A stretch of DNA of 64,000 nt. Source: Lateolabrax maculatus. Lineage: Eukaryota; Chordata; Actinopteri; Acropomatiformes; Lateolabracidae. The translations under genes were made by a program, and so were the position numbers. Numbering within the stretch: the stretch's first letter is position 1; every line of letters starts with the position of its first letter. The notes under the pieces are model-generated. The model did not search any database. It was not told where the DNA came from and was given only the letters and a program-made list of their open reading frames with translations. The stretch is from NCBI GenBank assembly GCA_031216445.1, contig CM062201.1, forward strand, positions 5,449,501 through 5,513,500, given 5' to 3'. This document shows, one piece after another, positions 23,277 to 35,578 of the stretch.

Positions 23277-26264
23277 TGAGACTGAACCGTCGCTGACAGG
23301 TCGTTTCTCCCGGGACGGCTCCTCCCCTGCGCCACGGCCCATGTCCTGCTTAGTTCTGTTTAATATTGCAGCAGACAGGGAGAGACGTGAAGGAGGGACG
23401 GAGACATGAGCTGATGGAGGAGAGGAGGGAGAAGGGCAATGGCTAGTGGGCTCCTGAGCGTGGAAGGATGGAAGCAAACGATAAGAACCGGAGAGAGATA
23501 GGAAGGGGTGGAGGAGATTCAGTGGAAGGAGACCGGGAACAAAAGAGAAAGAGAAACGCAAACAAAAACAGACCTCTCGGGCCTCTGTGGGAAGGTTAAA
23601 AACTCAAACCTTGCCTGAATTTCTGCAGCGCTTCATGCACTAAAACCAACTTTGTTGAAGAACCATTAGTTTTCCCAGGAGCTTTTCCCACTGAATTAAT
23701 CTAAAATCCGAGCAAAGGTGCGAGCAGCTTCACAGACCTTGGGTGCTTCTGGGAAATCTAGCCTCTTGTTCTTTTCTTGTGAGGAAAAATGCTGCTTAGT
23801 CTAGATTCTAAGTGTAAAATGACCCCATTATTCACTTTCCTGTCCGGGTGTGACATAAGTGGGGGATGATAGGATGAAAGTCACCTATTAGCAGGCAGCT
23901 GTTGATTTGCTAATGGCCCAAACTTATCCCACTTTTGGTTTGTTCCTTTGCGTGCTAAGCTTAGCTTTGTCTTAAGTCTGCTTAATAATCATTTGACATG
24001 TGTTGGTCCACTTTTAAACCTACTTATGTTAAACGGTTGTCATCTCAGTGCTATCCATTGTTGCTGCTTTGTGTTCTGGAGCATGTACCGCAAAGCAACT
24101 TCAACTTTAGTCTGTCACTATTTGAGCTACCTGGCTTCACTGACCTAACATTGGCAATCCTGGGTAGCTCCAAAATATAATACACATTATCTGAACCATG
24201 AGTGGGGTACTTATAGTACAGGAATAATAAAATAACTCATTCTTGCTGCAGTGATCTTAATGCGTCCTGTTGGTAATTAAAACATTTAAATAAAATGACA
24301 GCAATTAATAGAAAGCTGTGATCGCCATTCATAAGTTGTTATCGTGATAAATTATCTCTCTGTTTAAACCCACAGTGGCACAATATGTTCATACATACAT
24401 AATTATTTTAGAAACCAAAGTAACTCTTCTTTGTTATATGAAAGACGTCTCTCCTGCTCTTTATCACTTGTTGCTTTATTGTAAACTCTACACTTCTGTC
24501 CACGTCAGGACGGGCTTGAAAATAGGTGAACTTATCCTTTAAGCTGCTACGGAGCAGGTTAGCTTTTGAGACACCAGAAAACCTGAGTTAAGCCCAAAGA
24601 TAGCTGGATAACCCACTAATCTTGCTTTGTGGTTCAGGCCTCTGCGGCAGGGTTTTGCAATCAATTCCTCTTGGATTTCTAACAACAAATGCAGGACCAA
24701 TGCAGGAGCAGTGCAGCATGTGTGGAAAAGGTATTGGAGGTATTGGTGTGGTTTCTTTGGCAGACTCTTTTCCTCACAGTTTTGCCGGTCGTTCTACAAT
24801 CAGTAAACCTTCATCTAAGTCAATATTGCTGTCTTTTGGCCCATTGGTAAATAATCTTTATTGGCAAGGGTTATGGGTGGCACCTTATAGTACTTCTCAA
24901 GTGTATTAAGTTTATTCACATTTGGTCCGTTCAGTATACATAGAAGCCAACATTGGCTCATTTTTAGCTTCTGGACGCCAAGACACACTGTGTCACTCTG
25001 CTCTGCCAAGAGGCCTACATCCCAGTGTTTTGGCCTAGGTTCCATTTTTTCTCTTTTTTGCTTTTATTTGACCTTTGCTAAAACAATAGGTCCCATTAGT
25101 TCACCCCACAAGTTATTTTTTGTGTTGCAATGTTCCCCCAATTAGCGGAACACGTCACCTAGAATTCTGACACAAAGCTACGCCAGTAAAATTGCTGGAT
25201 GTTTAAACTTTACTATTCTTTCAGCTGACATGGGTGAGTGGATAATAAAAACGTTTTCACTGGGTGAACATTTCTTTTTTACCTTGCTGGTACAATAGCA
25301 GGCTAGCGGACCATCACGACCAGAGCCCAAACTGCTCCCTAATTGACACTTTTGGTCCATTTGGCCTAAATCTAGGCCACCATCCGTTCAAATTGGCCTT
25401 TTCTGAGGTACACTCTGTCACTGTGCAGTGCCAGGAGACCTGCTGCTCCACCCAGTACGGCAGAGTGGATGATTAAATGATCATCGCCAAGGCGTTGACC
25501 AGTATTAGGCTGTCTGCCAAGCCTATTAGACAACTTACCTCAGCCACACATCATACGCAGCCACTGGAAGCACAGTAAAACCTTCTGAAGTTTCACAAAC
25601 TCTGACAAGTACTCGCAAATCATAAAATTAGTTGTATATTTTATTACAGTCAGCACTGAGTATATGTTGGGGGCTATTGCAGCCAGTAATGATTATGTGT
25701 AGATCAGGCTGTAGTGTATCTGGTTAGGAACATCCAAGTAAAGGTTCTTTCCTAAATTATATTTTATTGTTTTAAAAGTCTAATACTATGTTAGTATGTG
25801 TAGACTATGTTAGATGTATCATTGTTAGTTGCTACTATTAGTTGTCATAATAAAGGTTGAATGTTACCTACATTGCGCTGGATCAGTGGACAGGAATGAT
25901 TGTTGATACAGATTGGGATACAATTCCTCAGCTCAAAACAAATGTGGACCGGGGCGTAAAGTGGTAGGGGCCAGAGGCCCCTTCCCTGCTTCCTACCTCC
26001 TTAACTTCCAGCGCCCTTGCTCTGACCGGACTAAAACCACTTTTTTACTTGATTAATGACTCTTGGTGAAGCCCGAGTTCAATTCCTGTGAAGTCAGGAA
26101 GATTTAGATAAAGAGAGTAAAACCTGTACCTCTGCTATTCTGTCTGATTCGTGCTGATTGTGGAGCACCAAACCCTTTCAACACACGCGGCAGAACAGAG
26201 GACAGAGTGGGCAGATGAGGATGAGGAAAAAGAACAATACAGAAGGAAAAAAAAGTGCTGATCT

Positions 26265-26317
26265 CTCTTTCCCTCTCGGTCTCTCTCTCTCTCTCTCTTC
26301 CTCCCTCCCTCCCTCTC
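26265..26317. repeat. (CT)n and (CCCT)n tract
   Basis: A CT dinucleotide run grades into CCCT tetranucleotides. Its minus-strand translations are Arg/Glu repeats and not proteins. Confidence 0.9.
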
Positions 26318-26734
26318 ATTCAGTATGCTGACTGTTTCTGTACAGAAAACTGACTCCCACGCTATTCTGCCAGGCCTATTTATCACATTGATCAGCTTAT
26401 AAAGAAGTCGGATGTACACAGGAGGCTTGCTGGAAATGTATGTATGAGAGAGATCATGATTTTTTTTTTAAATGTTGCACCTTCTGTGATAGTCACCCTC
26501 TATGGTGCTCTTGTTACTCAAAAGTTAGGTCTTGCTGATGTGGTCATTTCACTCACTTGGCCCTGTGATGTCTAATCACCACAGATTAAACAGTTATTTA
26601 GCATTTTTTTCACACCGCAACTGTGTATTTTGTTGCAAAAAGCACTGAAAATCAGCCAAAACTGCACTAGCAATAAATCTGACCGAAATTTCTAATGTAT
26701 CTGTGTGGGCAGTTCAGAATAATCAGTAGAGCTG

Positions 26735-26930
26735 AAATTATTAGACGATGAATCTGTTACTTCACTTCAGACACTAATCTGCAACTTTTTCCAGAATTGA
26801 TTCATTCTTGAATAAATTTTTTAAGCCAGATTCCCTGATTTCAGCTTCTCAAATGTCAATATTTGTCTACTGTTATAGTCAACTGAATATAGCTATTTGC
26901 TGAATATCCCAAACGATTAATCGGTAATTT
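26735..26930 (-). repeat. Dispersed repeat family D, diverged copy
   Basis: On the minus strand the blocks run 'gatattcagcaaa', 'atattgacatttgagaagct' and similar words. The wording matches an element type containing 'cgattattttca' and 'caaatgtcttgttttgtcca', of which another copy is at 62132-62720. The copy is old and its limits are uncertain. Confidence 0.45.
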
Positions 26931-27240
26931 AACACCGAAAAATGTTCCTTTCACCCTTACAGGACAGCATAACATTTGAAGAGGGACTTTTAGTCATCAA
27001 TAAAACCTGAATTTGATACATTTCTGCTGCTATTAGTTACAAACCGCCCCCTACAATGCCATACCTGGTGCCTTTTTTTCTAGGACAACACCATCTCAAA
27101 AGGGCTCTTAGCTCTTGAACCTGGTCTGAACTGAATCATCAAGGCGACCATTCATAAATGTTACAGACCCCTTATTCAGTTGTCCGTGAAGGTAGCACGA
27201 TTCATTGTGTCCTGGGTGTGCTGGGAAGCCACCATTAACC

Positions 27241-27296
27241 CCCCCCCCACACACACACACACACACACACACCACCACCACCACCCCCAGCGCCGA
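27241..27296. repeat. C-run, (CA)n and (CCA)n compound microsatellite
   Basis: Eight or more C bases are followed by a CA run and then CCA triplets. The Pro/Thr/His-repeat translations across it are artefacts. Confidence 0.95.
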
Positions 27297-28120
27297 GCAT
27301 GCCTACAAACTGCAATCTACCCACAAGAGCAGGAGAGACAAAAACATCCTGACAACAGTAATCCAATCGACCTGGAATCATCCCTCAAAATAGCCATGCG
27401 GCCCGACGCAGGCCCTCAGTCCCGGGAGACTGAACCCGTACCTCCACTGCGTCCGTGCATCACATCACACCGCCTCGCGAAGCCTACGATCAGCTGAAAC
27501 GAATGAATGAATGACAAATTTGCATTTCATCAGCATGAAGGTGTGATCCTGCACAGATGCAGCGGTGTGGCCTCACAACATGGACGGTAAACAGAGGAGC
27601 CGCGGGCCTCTCGCTGCTGTCAGCGCGTCTCCGCGGCGTCTCCATCCTGCTGCTGCAGGACTGGAAACTCCTGATTAACTGTAACGAGACCCGGCCTGCG
27701 CCTGCTAGACTACAGCACATTACACTCCACACCACAGTAGCCTTCACGTGGGAATGTGCGGTTTTGCGCTTTTCTGTGGACAGTATGGCAACTTGTATAC
27801 AGCCCCAAGCGTTAAAAATGTATCTGAGGGTCATTTTACTGTCTCAAATCACAATCCCTCACGTGTGCATAATAGAGACCAACAGATCTGTATGAGTGAT
27901 CATCACAATGCTCAATCAAAAGAAGAATGCCTTCATTAAAAATGGTGAAATGACGATGCACAGCGACAGCCACACTCCGGCGCCTGGTACCAAACACAAC
28001 AGGGGGGGGGGGTCAGCTGACGGTGGCCTCCTCCCGCGGCTTTGCTCCGTGCACCTGCGGGACTGAAAAGAGGACACACAGCCTGCGCTGTAAGTGACAG
28101 TGACCGGGGTGGCCGCCTAC

Positions 28121-28529
28121 CGCACAGCAGCTGCATCCAGGCGCAGGTCTTGTAAACGGTGGAGGTGTTGCAGAAGAAGAAGAGCGCCATGCAGGCGATG
28201 CAGCTGAGGATCAGCACCATGGACAGCAGCACGAACACCGAGGCCGCCTTGAAGGCTCCGGACGGGATGGAGCCGAAGTCGGAGAAGCTGCCCACGCAGG
28301 TGAGCTCCCGGCTGGGCGACGGCCCGGTGCCCACGCAGTAGTGGAAGAGGCCGAAGTAGCCGGCCTGCGGGGTGTTGACGCTGTCGCCGATCCAGTAGGG
28401 CTGGATGAACACCACCACGTTGACGATGGCGAAGCAGATGGTGAAGATGGCCCACAGCACCCCGATGGCTCGGGAGTTGCGCATGTAATTGTCATGGTAG
28501 ATCTTGGAGGCTTCTTGGGAAGGCAACAT
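28121..28529 (-). CDS. lhfpl4: LHFPL4-like tetraspan protein (GABA-A receptor auxiliary subunit family), coding exon 1
   Basis: The start codon is at 28527-28529 on the minus strand with A at -3. The exon ends at a GTAGGC donor, leaving one base of Gly137. Residues 1-136 begin MLPSQEASKIYHDNYMRNSR, the family's cytoplasmic N-terminus. TM1 spans about 21-43. The first extracellular loop has PYWIGDSV, YFGLFHYC65 and ELTC78, a claudin-like pattern. TM2 spans about 97-121 and TM3 starts near 129 (CAWMQLLC). MLPSQEASK, YMRNSR and VVVFIQPYW favour LHFPL4 over LHFPL3. In mammals LHFPL4 (GARLH4) binds GABA-A receptors and neuroligin-2 and is needed to cluster the receptors at inhibitory synapses. GC content here is far above the surroundings, as for a 5' CpG-rich exon. 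The loop near residues 67-73 (GTGPSPS) appears slightly longer than in mammals. Confidence 0.93.
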
Positions 28530-28635
28530 GTTTGGTGGTTTCTGTTTTTGTTTTTTTTGTTTTTTTTTTGTTGTTGTTTTTTTTTTTCTCCTTATATCTC
28601 CCTTTCCACCCCCGTCCTCCTCTTTACACTCTTAC
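28530..28635 (-). promoter_or_regulatory. lhfpl4: A-rich leader immediately upstream of the lhfpl4 start codon
   Basis: Read on the minus strand, the 60 bases before ATG are almost pure A interrupted by single C and G bases, ending CACCAAAC-ATG. There is no upstream ATG in this stretch. Further out, a minus-strand run of about 28 T bases (plus 28642-28669), then CTTTTCTTGTAAG, forms a plausible 3' splice site at 28631. The coding exon may therefore start there, with a non-coding first exon farther right. Transcript data are needed to confirm this. Confidence 0.45.
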
Positions 28636-28637
28636 AA

Positions 28638-28669
28638 GAAAAGAAAAAAAAAAAAAAAAAAAAAAAAAA
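28638..28669. repeat. Poly(A) tract, plus strand (poly(T) on the lhfpl4 strand)
   Basis: This is a nearly pure A run of about 30 bases. On the gene strand it is T-rich and precedes a TTGTAAG acceptor-like site, so it may serve as the pyrimidine tract of a 5' UTR intron. It may equally be a slippage-prone microsatellite. Confidence 0.9.
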
Positions 28670-29045
28670 GTATTTATATGTGATGTATAAAGGTTCGCGG
28701 ACAGCTCCACGGCTCTCACTACACAGATCTCGTGTTTTTCTTCCCTCTCTGTATCAAAGCTCTCCTGCGCTACTGTTTCTCCCGCTCCGGGTGTTTCTCA
28801 TGTGGCTGTTAAAGGCTAGTAAACGGGCCTACATAACCACACGATAAACATGTCACCTGCAAATGTGTATGGGATATCACGAGGCTAAACATTGTAGAAA
28901 TGAATGAGGGGAAATGCTACACTGAAGCAATGCAAAATCATAGCCTACCTATACAACTAATGAATAATTTACCAAGACCAGTGATTCAACATTGCTGTCT
29001 AAGGCTCGTTTCCTTGGGGCTACACCATGAATGACTTAAAGAATT

Positions 29046-29076
29046 AAAAAAAAAAAAAAAAGAAAAAAAAAAAAAA
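29046..29076. repeat. Poly(A) tract
   Basis: This is an A run interrupted once by G. It lies in the presumed 5' flank of lhfpl4. Confidence 0.9.
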
Positions 29077-29316
29077 TCCATGAAAAACGGGGTTTTTTCT
29101 TTATTTCACAGTGGTCGGGTGGACGGGGTTAAAGCTGGTTTTCGTCCTCATCCATCAGTCCAGCTCTGTCTTCGGGGTGTCCTCCATTACCGTCCGTCAG
29201 ATGAGATGTCGCCAGCGGTGGACCCCGTCTTTACCTTCCGAGGCATCCGCGGGGTGCTCCCCTTCCTCCGCTCGCCCTCAGTGTCCACGCAGCATGTGGG
29301 GATCCAACGGAACGGA

Positions 29317-29317
<1 letters not shown>

Positions 29318-29368
<51 letters not shown>

Positions 29369-29427
29369 GACACACACGCGCGCGCACACACACTAAACCA
29401 AAAAAAAAAAGAAAAAAAAAAAAAAAC
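29318..29427. repeat. (CG)n-(CA)n-(CG)n-(CA)n tract followed by poly(A)
   Basis: Alternating purine-pyrimidine sequence runs for about 75 bases (CGCGCGCACA ... CACGCGCGCGCACA). A 28-base A-rich run then follows at 29400-29427. Alternating CG/CA is a classical Z-DNA-prone composition. The long ORFs overlapping it translate the repeat. Confidence 0.95.
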
Positions 29428-29716
29428 CGAGGACAGGTTTCAACACGAACCCTCTGTCAAATTTCAACAGTCCTTTCTCGTAAATCCGACATCCTCCACC
29501 GCCTCGACTCCATTATCATCCTGGTTTTTGTCGTAGCCTTTATCCAGTATGTCTCCTCTCCCTCTCTCTCCCCCCCTCTCTCGCTTTCTCTTCCTCCGTC
29601 CTCCTCCTCCCGTTGCTCTGCGCGCCCCCCCGGAAGATGCTGATGTTGTACTGATGACAGCGATGGTGGCGCGCTCGCGTACGCGGGCACGGCAGCGGGA
29701 GCATCACCGGGAGGCG

Positions 29717-29728
29717 GTGTGTGTGTGT

Positions 29729-29759
<31 letters not shown>

Positions 29760-29769
29760 GGGGGGGGGG
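29717..29769. repeat. (GT)n followed by a run of about 27 G bases
   Basis: Thirteen GT units run directly into an uninterrupted G tract at 29743-29769. On the lhfpl4 strand this is poly(C)-(AC)n, about 1.2 kb upstream of its start codon. The length of such a homopolymer is prone to assembly error. Confidence 0.9.
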
Positions 29770-30297
29770 CATTTGTATCAAGAAGCCCGTCTCCGCCCCT
29801 GTTCACCTTGGATATGAAATCAGACCAACGCAAAGTCCCTCACGTTTGGATGAACAATTGGGAGCTTTCATCAAACAGACACATTAGACCATGGGTCCCC
29901 GTCTGATAAACCTTCTGACCCAACCAACGAGAGAGGATGTCTGTGACCGTGCAGGGTCAAAAGATTTTATTTACAACCCGCCTTCAGTGAATGTGATGAT
30001 GCTAGAAGTACTCCTTCATTAATGCAGTTCATAAAACATGTGAGATCCGTGTCAGAACATCTGAAATAGCATATATTAAACCACATGGGTCCTTATCGTG
30101 AGCTTTTTTTGTGTCAAGTATCGTGTGAGCGTTCATCGTAGGTGAAATGTCCAAAAAAAAAATAACTGGAACTTGTGTGAATTCATCACCTGAACAGTGG
30201 CAATGTTTTACTTGTGTAAAAATAGCAATATCACAATGTACAGCATGTCAGGCACTAATAAAACGCTTGAAAATGTCAAATTGATATTTTGACCTGA

Positions 30298-30645
30298 TGA
30301 TAGCGCTGGAGGAAATGTTAGCGGTTTTACCAAAGTAGTTAAAATTCACCTTGACGGGGACATAGATGTCTGTACTACATGTGAGGACAGTCCATCCCAT
30401 AATTGTTGAGACATGTCACTGAGTCAAGACCTCAAAGTCGTCCCCAGTCGTCCTCTGGGGACCCTGAGCGTCTAAGGTTTGGGGCCAATACAGCTAGTAG
30501 ATGTTGAGCTATTTGACAGAATAAGTGCAAGATTACAAAAGTCAGGGGGTCACCAAAGTCAGTAGGATTCATCCTCTGGGGACCTTGGATGTATATACAG
30601 AGTTTCACAGCAATCCATCCAATAGTTGTTTGGTGGTGAAGCATA
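30298..30645 (-). repeat. Teleost dispersed repeat family A, copy 2
   Basis: On the minus strand the words 'gaggatgaatcctactga', 'ctttggtgaccccctgactt', 'ggattgctgtgaaa' and 'caacaatta' match the copies at 400-885 and 35398-35578. A further internal unit around 30330-30430 repeats the 'gatgtctgtac' and 'tgttgagaca' blocks, so the element itself contains tandem sub-units. Confidence 0.75.
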
Positions 30646-31324
30646 GCTAAAGATTCTGGCGATCAAATTCATTTATTTTCCTTTCAGCTCTGATGATCGT
30701 GCAGAACATAGCCTAGTGATTGCTGGGTAAGGAACGACTGCACACTGCAGAATTTGTCCACATGAGAGAGGCATACAATTACTGCTCCCCAGCATCCCTG
30801 CACTCACTTGTGTGTTCTTCATCCAGCAGGCCTTCTTTCTTCGGGAGGGCCAGATGTTGCCGCAGCTATCGAAGCCTTCATTCTCCGTCCATTAAGAGCT
30901 CTGTTACTCACTCTGGGGAGAGACGCTTCTGCCCTCAAGCTAGCGTATTCATGGAAAAGTAGGCCAAGACAGTGGTTTGTGAGAGAGTGTGTGTGTGTTT
31001 TAGAAGCTAAACGCACAAAGATTTGGTCTTCAAGCCAGTTGCATTTGAGATTGGCAAAATAAACAGGCTACGGAGGTCATGGAGGAGGTAAAGCACTTTC
31101 CTTCATGTTTCCACATGCTTGACAAATCGTATAGGAATCTGATCAATAATGCACCGGGTTCATTCTTGCTGTCATATCTTCTGGCCGCAATGCACGCTCA
31201 GAAAACACATAGCACATCTGGATGCTGTCTAAACAAACATGTATTTCTACCCTCCACTTCCACAGCACTCAGACTATCTTTCTTCATCCCCAGGCCTCCT
31301 GTCATCTGTTAGCAGAGTTGACAA

Positions 31325-31445
31325 GATGTGTGTGTGTGTGTGCGTGTGTGTATTTTCACGTGTGCAAATGTGCGAGTGTGAGGGGATTGATGTGTGCTGG
31401 TGTTTCGCGCGATTGTGTGTGTGTTTGTGTGTTTGTGTGTGCTAA
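31325..31445. repeat. Interrupted (TG)n microsatellite
   Basis: Two TG-rich runs (about 31326-31352 and 31414-31441) are separated by degenerate TG-rich sequence. GA-rich sequence follows at 31575-31620. The Val/Cys-rich and His/Thr-rich translations are artefacts. Confidence 0.9.
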
Positions 31446-34400
31446 AAATGGCAGAGTGAGAACAAAAGGTAACAGTGTGGCTGCTGAAGTGAGGACATGT
31501 CAGTGCAAGAAAATAGACTCGCAGCAACGGGGTGGGAGGTGGGGGGGGGCTAATGAGAAAGGAGGGGTGTTTTAAGAGAGAGAGCAAGTGTGTGTGTGAG
31601 AGAGAGAGAGAGAAAGAAAGGGTTTGTGTGTGTTAAAGTAGTCAGATGCAGGCGGTGTTTGCTGGTTTGTGGGCAACATGACGGCAGCCTCATGCAGCTG
31701 TGAGACACCTCCTGAGAGTAAGAGGCGCTTACAGCACGTGCGTAATATTGTTATTATTTTTAATATTTTTTGTCCCCTGTTATCCGATTATATTAATCAA
31801 TATGACACATATACAGACCTTGCAGCATGTGTGTCTGACACACAGTATTTCCATCTCAGCACACTGTACCTCATGCTTGTCGCATGTTCTTGTCCTAGGT
31901 TGCCATCTGTTGGAATAACAGTGGACTGCAAGTATGCAATGGGAAAAGTCCAGGGTTGTTCCCCAATAATGATCCATTGCATTACACTTTACATTACTTT
32001 TAAATTTCTAAAACAAACACAGCCCATAAGAGCCGGTGCATGCGCTGTTAAAGGAGGAGGCTAAACAAAACACCTAAACCAACATTGCGTTAGTTTGTTT
32101 CTTTAGTTAGTCTACCCTGAGCCATTTAAATCCCTACTGGAATATTTCAAACCTGCTACAAATATATACAAATATTCGAAAAAGTAATTTCCTAAAACAG
32201 TGAGGCACTGTAATTTCTCTGGTTACTCAGACCGGAGGGAATAGTGTGCTTGTTGGGGACTATTTTCAGCAGCAAATTAATACACACTAACGAGTTTGTA
32301 CAGCACCAGGACGGTGTATGTGGGATTGAATCACAATCGACTGTGCGTCTGTTCATTGTAATGAAGGAACATGTCAGCCAGGGGAACAGTGTGGCACAGA
32401 TGTGTTTTTAAAGGTTTTGGACGACTAACACACTCCATGGCTCAGAGGAAGAAGATACATCAGGCAATTCTTGTCAGTAGGATCGATCCATTGTTGGTAA
32501 GGAACTTGTGAACCATGTTGTGTCGAACAATTCCTTAACTACAATACAAGCACAAATCATTCTGCTGCTTATGCTTACTGCTCAAAGTAGAAGATGTTGC
32601 CATGAAGAAAAAGTAAGCCTCAAATCCGACAGTGATAGTTTTTATAAGCTTCCTGAATGTGTGCTTCATCAACAGTTGCACGTGATACCATTCAGTCATC
32701 AAATTTACTTTCTTTTGTCAGACTTCGGTTAGCGAGTTGGAATTGCCATGGCCGGATTTAACTGTTAGGTAGTGCTGGGGCAAAGACTGGCTGGTGGGCT
32801 CCCGTCGACCCCCACCTCCACCTCCCACTTTCTATATCCTGTCGCCTCCAAGTTCCTATTAAGTACAGTGCACACAGCCGATTATAGGCTAAGTGGCAGC
32901 TTCACTGTCAACACGTCCTCCAAATTGAACAAGAAAAAATAGGCTTAGTAGCTACAACTGAACAATAAAATGAAAACAGGAAGATGTAGACAGAAATAAA
33001 ATACCACAAAGACTCATTCCAGCCAAGTGAGATTAATATAATGTTTTTGAGTATAGGAAAACACTTTTTTTTCACTTTACAAAGTTTACTTATGTAAAAA
33101 GAAAATCTAATGACAATGCCACAGGGAAAAAAACAAGACTCCCCGTCAAAGTGATATGTGATATGTCTGGGAAATGGGAGACTAACATGAACGAGACAAT
33201 GATGTTCAGTAAAGGGATACAGAAGTAACTGTGTAACTGTGTGTGTCTGTGTCATACAAATCAACAACTTAATTTGCCTGATGTGGTTTTCAGTACTCCC
33301 ATCTTAACGTATGCAGGACTGTTTGTTTCTTGTCATTTGCTTGTGTTAGTGTTACTTTAGGTCTGCATTCACATACCAACACTATGCTTGCATCATCTCT
33401 TATCCACAGAGAGTGTGGAGTCAAGGTGTAGTTAAATGAGAAGAACGAAATAAAAATATAAATAAGAGAATAAATTAAATAAAACTAAAACAGCAAAGGC
33501 TTTAAAGTGAAATGTGTAGTTTATAGGGATTCCTGCAGGTGATTCCCTACTTTTATGTTGTTTCATATAACTACTAGACCAAAATACTGTTTTGCCTAAT
33601 ATTGCCTTTGAGAGTTAACAATTCTAGATACCTGTGCATTGCTCTGTTTTGAAGATAAACGCATCCACAAGTTCATTTTTCTCTCCGTCTTGAGATGAAA
33701 TGGAAGTTGCATTTCTAAAGAGAAAATATAGTAATTGGTTCCTATATTATAATACTATATATATCCTCCTGTATGAGAAGACGCACATTAATGCGTCAAC
33801 AGAATGTTTGAAATGCCAATATTTGAGGTCAAACCAATTTCTATGCAAAGTATAGTTGAGTTGCAATGTCGTGCACTGAACACTAGAAGGGAGCATTTCA
33901 TCAAACCTGGTGCAGTCGTAGCACAGACTGCTCTTCATTAGAATTGACTTTCCTTTCCCCCTTTATATGGTTACAAGTACTTTGTTATGGTGTAGGCACT
34001 TGGCTCTTCATATTTAAGTCACTGTCATTTTCAGAGCATTTGAAAATTAAAGGAAAAACATTTAGAAATCAAGCTTTAAATAACTGTGAGAGAGATTTGC
34101 TGTGTGTGTTTTGATTTCTGCTTCTTGTCTTCAATGGAGAGCAACACATGCGTAGTAGGATCATCAAAATTCACATCACACCCTGGCCCCTGAAACAATA
34201 ACTGAGAATCAAACATGAGTATATTGCCTCCTGAGATTGTTTTCTCCATGCTTAAATATGCCTTTCATTCTCTATTTCAGATGGTTTATTGAAGTGTGGT
34301 GAACTGTTTTGCCCGTTGTCTTTTCTGCAGAGTGCCCCGGTCCAGCTGATCCCAGGCTGCAGGTTGGGCGCCGGCTGTGCAGAATTTGGGCCATTCGGCC

Positions 34401-35397
34401 ACGAGCCGTGCAAATCAAACATGCTGTCACATCATCAAAGGCCTTTCACACTGGGATTTGAGCTGGAAATTGGAAAGAACACACTCGACGAAAGCAGAGG
34501 CAGTTCATTCATCTACTCTTTCAAAAGAAAAGCTTTTTGTAATGAGGAGCACCGCTTCATGGATTCTGCCATGACATTTTTACAGCTACCTGCATCACTT
34601 CCTCAACTCCTTTCAGACAGAGTCACACCGTCATTCAGCCCGCGTTCTCACTTGCCTTGCTACAATCAGTATGTGCTTGTGTTAGTTTGTCATGTCCGCT
34701 GGAGCCGTGATGCATCTCACTTAGCACACTCAGACGTGCTTATCACATCATAATCAGAGAAAATTGTGAACGTGGCAGAAAAGTCCTCAAATCCATTTGA
34801 AAACATTTATTGAAATTGCTCATTTTAAAGGAATAATGTTGCCGAACATATGTCAGAAGTATATAAATGAACTGCATTATGTCACAAAGGCAAACATCTG
34901 TTAAGTCAAAATGGGTTGTCTTTTCTCTACTGCTCATTGATTGTGCCATACAGTTGTTACTGATTTGCATGTGTAATTATGAGCAGGATATTGTGACATA
35001 ACGACTAGTTTGGAAGCCAATCCTGGTCAAGTATGCACATGTGATATAGAAACTTGAAACCTCCAGTACACAAACAGTATGGACTTTTTAGTGAAGTAGG
35101 GGACAGTATAATATTTGCATATTCATAGATTGGATTTTTTTTTTAAGGAGGTGGAAGAAGTAGATATATGCTCTTAAATCGAATTGGTTTGTTGGCGAAA
35201 AAACTATAACACACAAATTAGTATGAGTATTTTCATATGTCTCCAAATATTTCTGTATGGAATCTTTAATGGGCTGATTACTTGCAGCATTACAGGTAAA
35301 ATAAATAAATAATTAAAAATCTGTGGCCTTGAAATATCCCAGATATGTAATATCTATGCAAAGGGACAGCATGTATCACCTCAGAGGACTACAGACT

Positions 35398-35578
35398 CTA
35401 TGGATGGCAACGTTGGTTGATCCACCACTTTGGTCCGGGCTGAAATATCTCAACAACTGTTTGTTTGTACAGACATTTATGTTCCCCTCAGGATGAATTG
35501 GAATAACTTTAGCGCTCCCCTGACTTTTCATCTAGCCCCATCTTCAGGTCAAAATGTTAATTTGCCCAAAACGTTGCA
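35398..35578 (+). repeat. Teleost dispersed repeat family A, copy 3
   Basis: It contains 'gaaatatctcaacaactg', 'gttcccctcaggatgaatt', 'taactttagcg' and 'cccctgacttttcatctag', in the same order as copy 1. The copy is truncated. It is followed at 35583-35665 by AT- and ATGT-rich simple sequence. Confidence 0.75.

Larger units (their letters stand above)
10851..28120 (-). other. lhfpl4: Intron 1 of lhfpl4, 17.3 kb
   Basis: The interval runs between the exon 1 donor (GTAGGC, plus coordinates 28115-28120) and the exon 2 acceptor. No nested gene is supported. It holds microsatellites, two strong hairpins (12097-12181 and 20733-20798), an 85-base degenerate tandem repeat near 21474 and copies of dispersed families. 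ORFs of 60-100 codons here lack domains, splice context or recognisable homology. Confidence 0.85.

Noticed and set aside
26068..26092. A GAGTTCAATTCC word as a possible tRNA-derived SINE promoter
   Set aside because: No convincing A box at the right distance and no second copy in the window.
27936..28120. Extension of the lhfpl4 exon 1 reading frame to a 197-residue protein
   Set aside because: A GTAGGC donor at the LHFPL family's conserved exon boundary, and an exact in-frame join to exon 2, show that this is intron.
28341..28847. A 168-codon plus-strand ORF opposite lhfpl4 exon 1
   Set aside because: Its first part is the antisense of the real exon and the rest translates poly(T)/poly(A) tracts.
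29080..29643. A 187-codon ORF and overlapping ORFs upstream of lhfpl4
   Set aside because: They run through the (CA)n and poly(A) tracts, giving His/Thr and Lys repeats. This is an artefact of simple sequence.
34289..34753. A 154-codon ORF in the intergenic region
   Set aside because: It shows no domain, no repeat of conserved motifs and no splice or promoter context. Its composition is like non-coding DNA read in frame.
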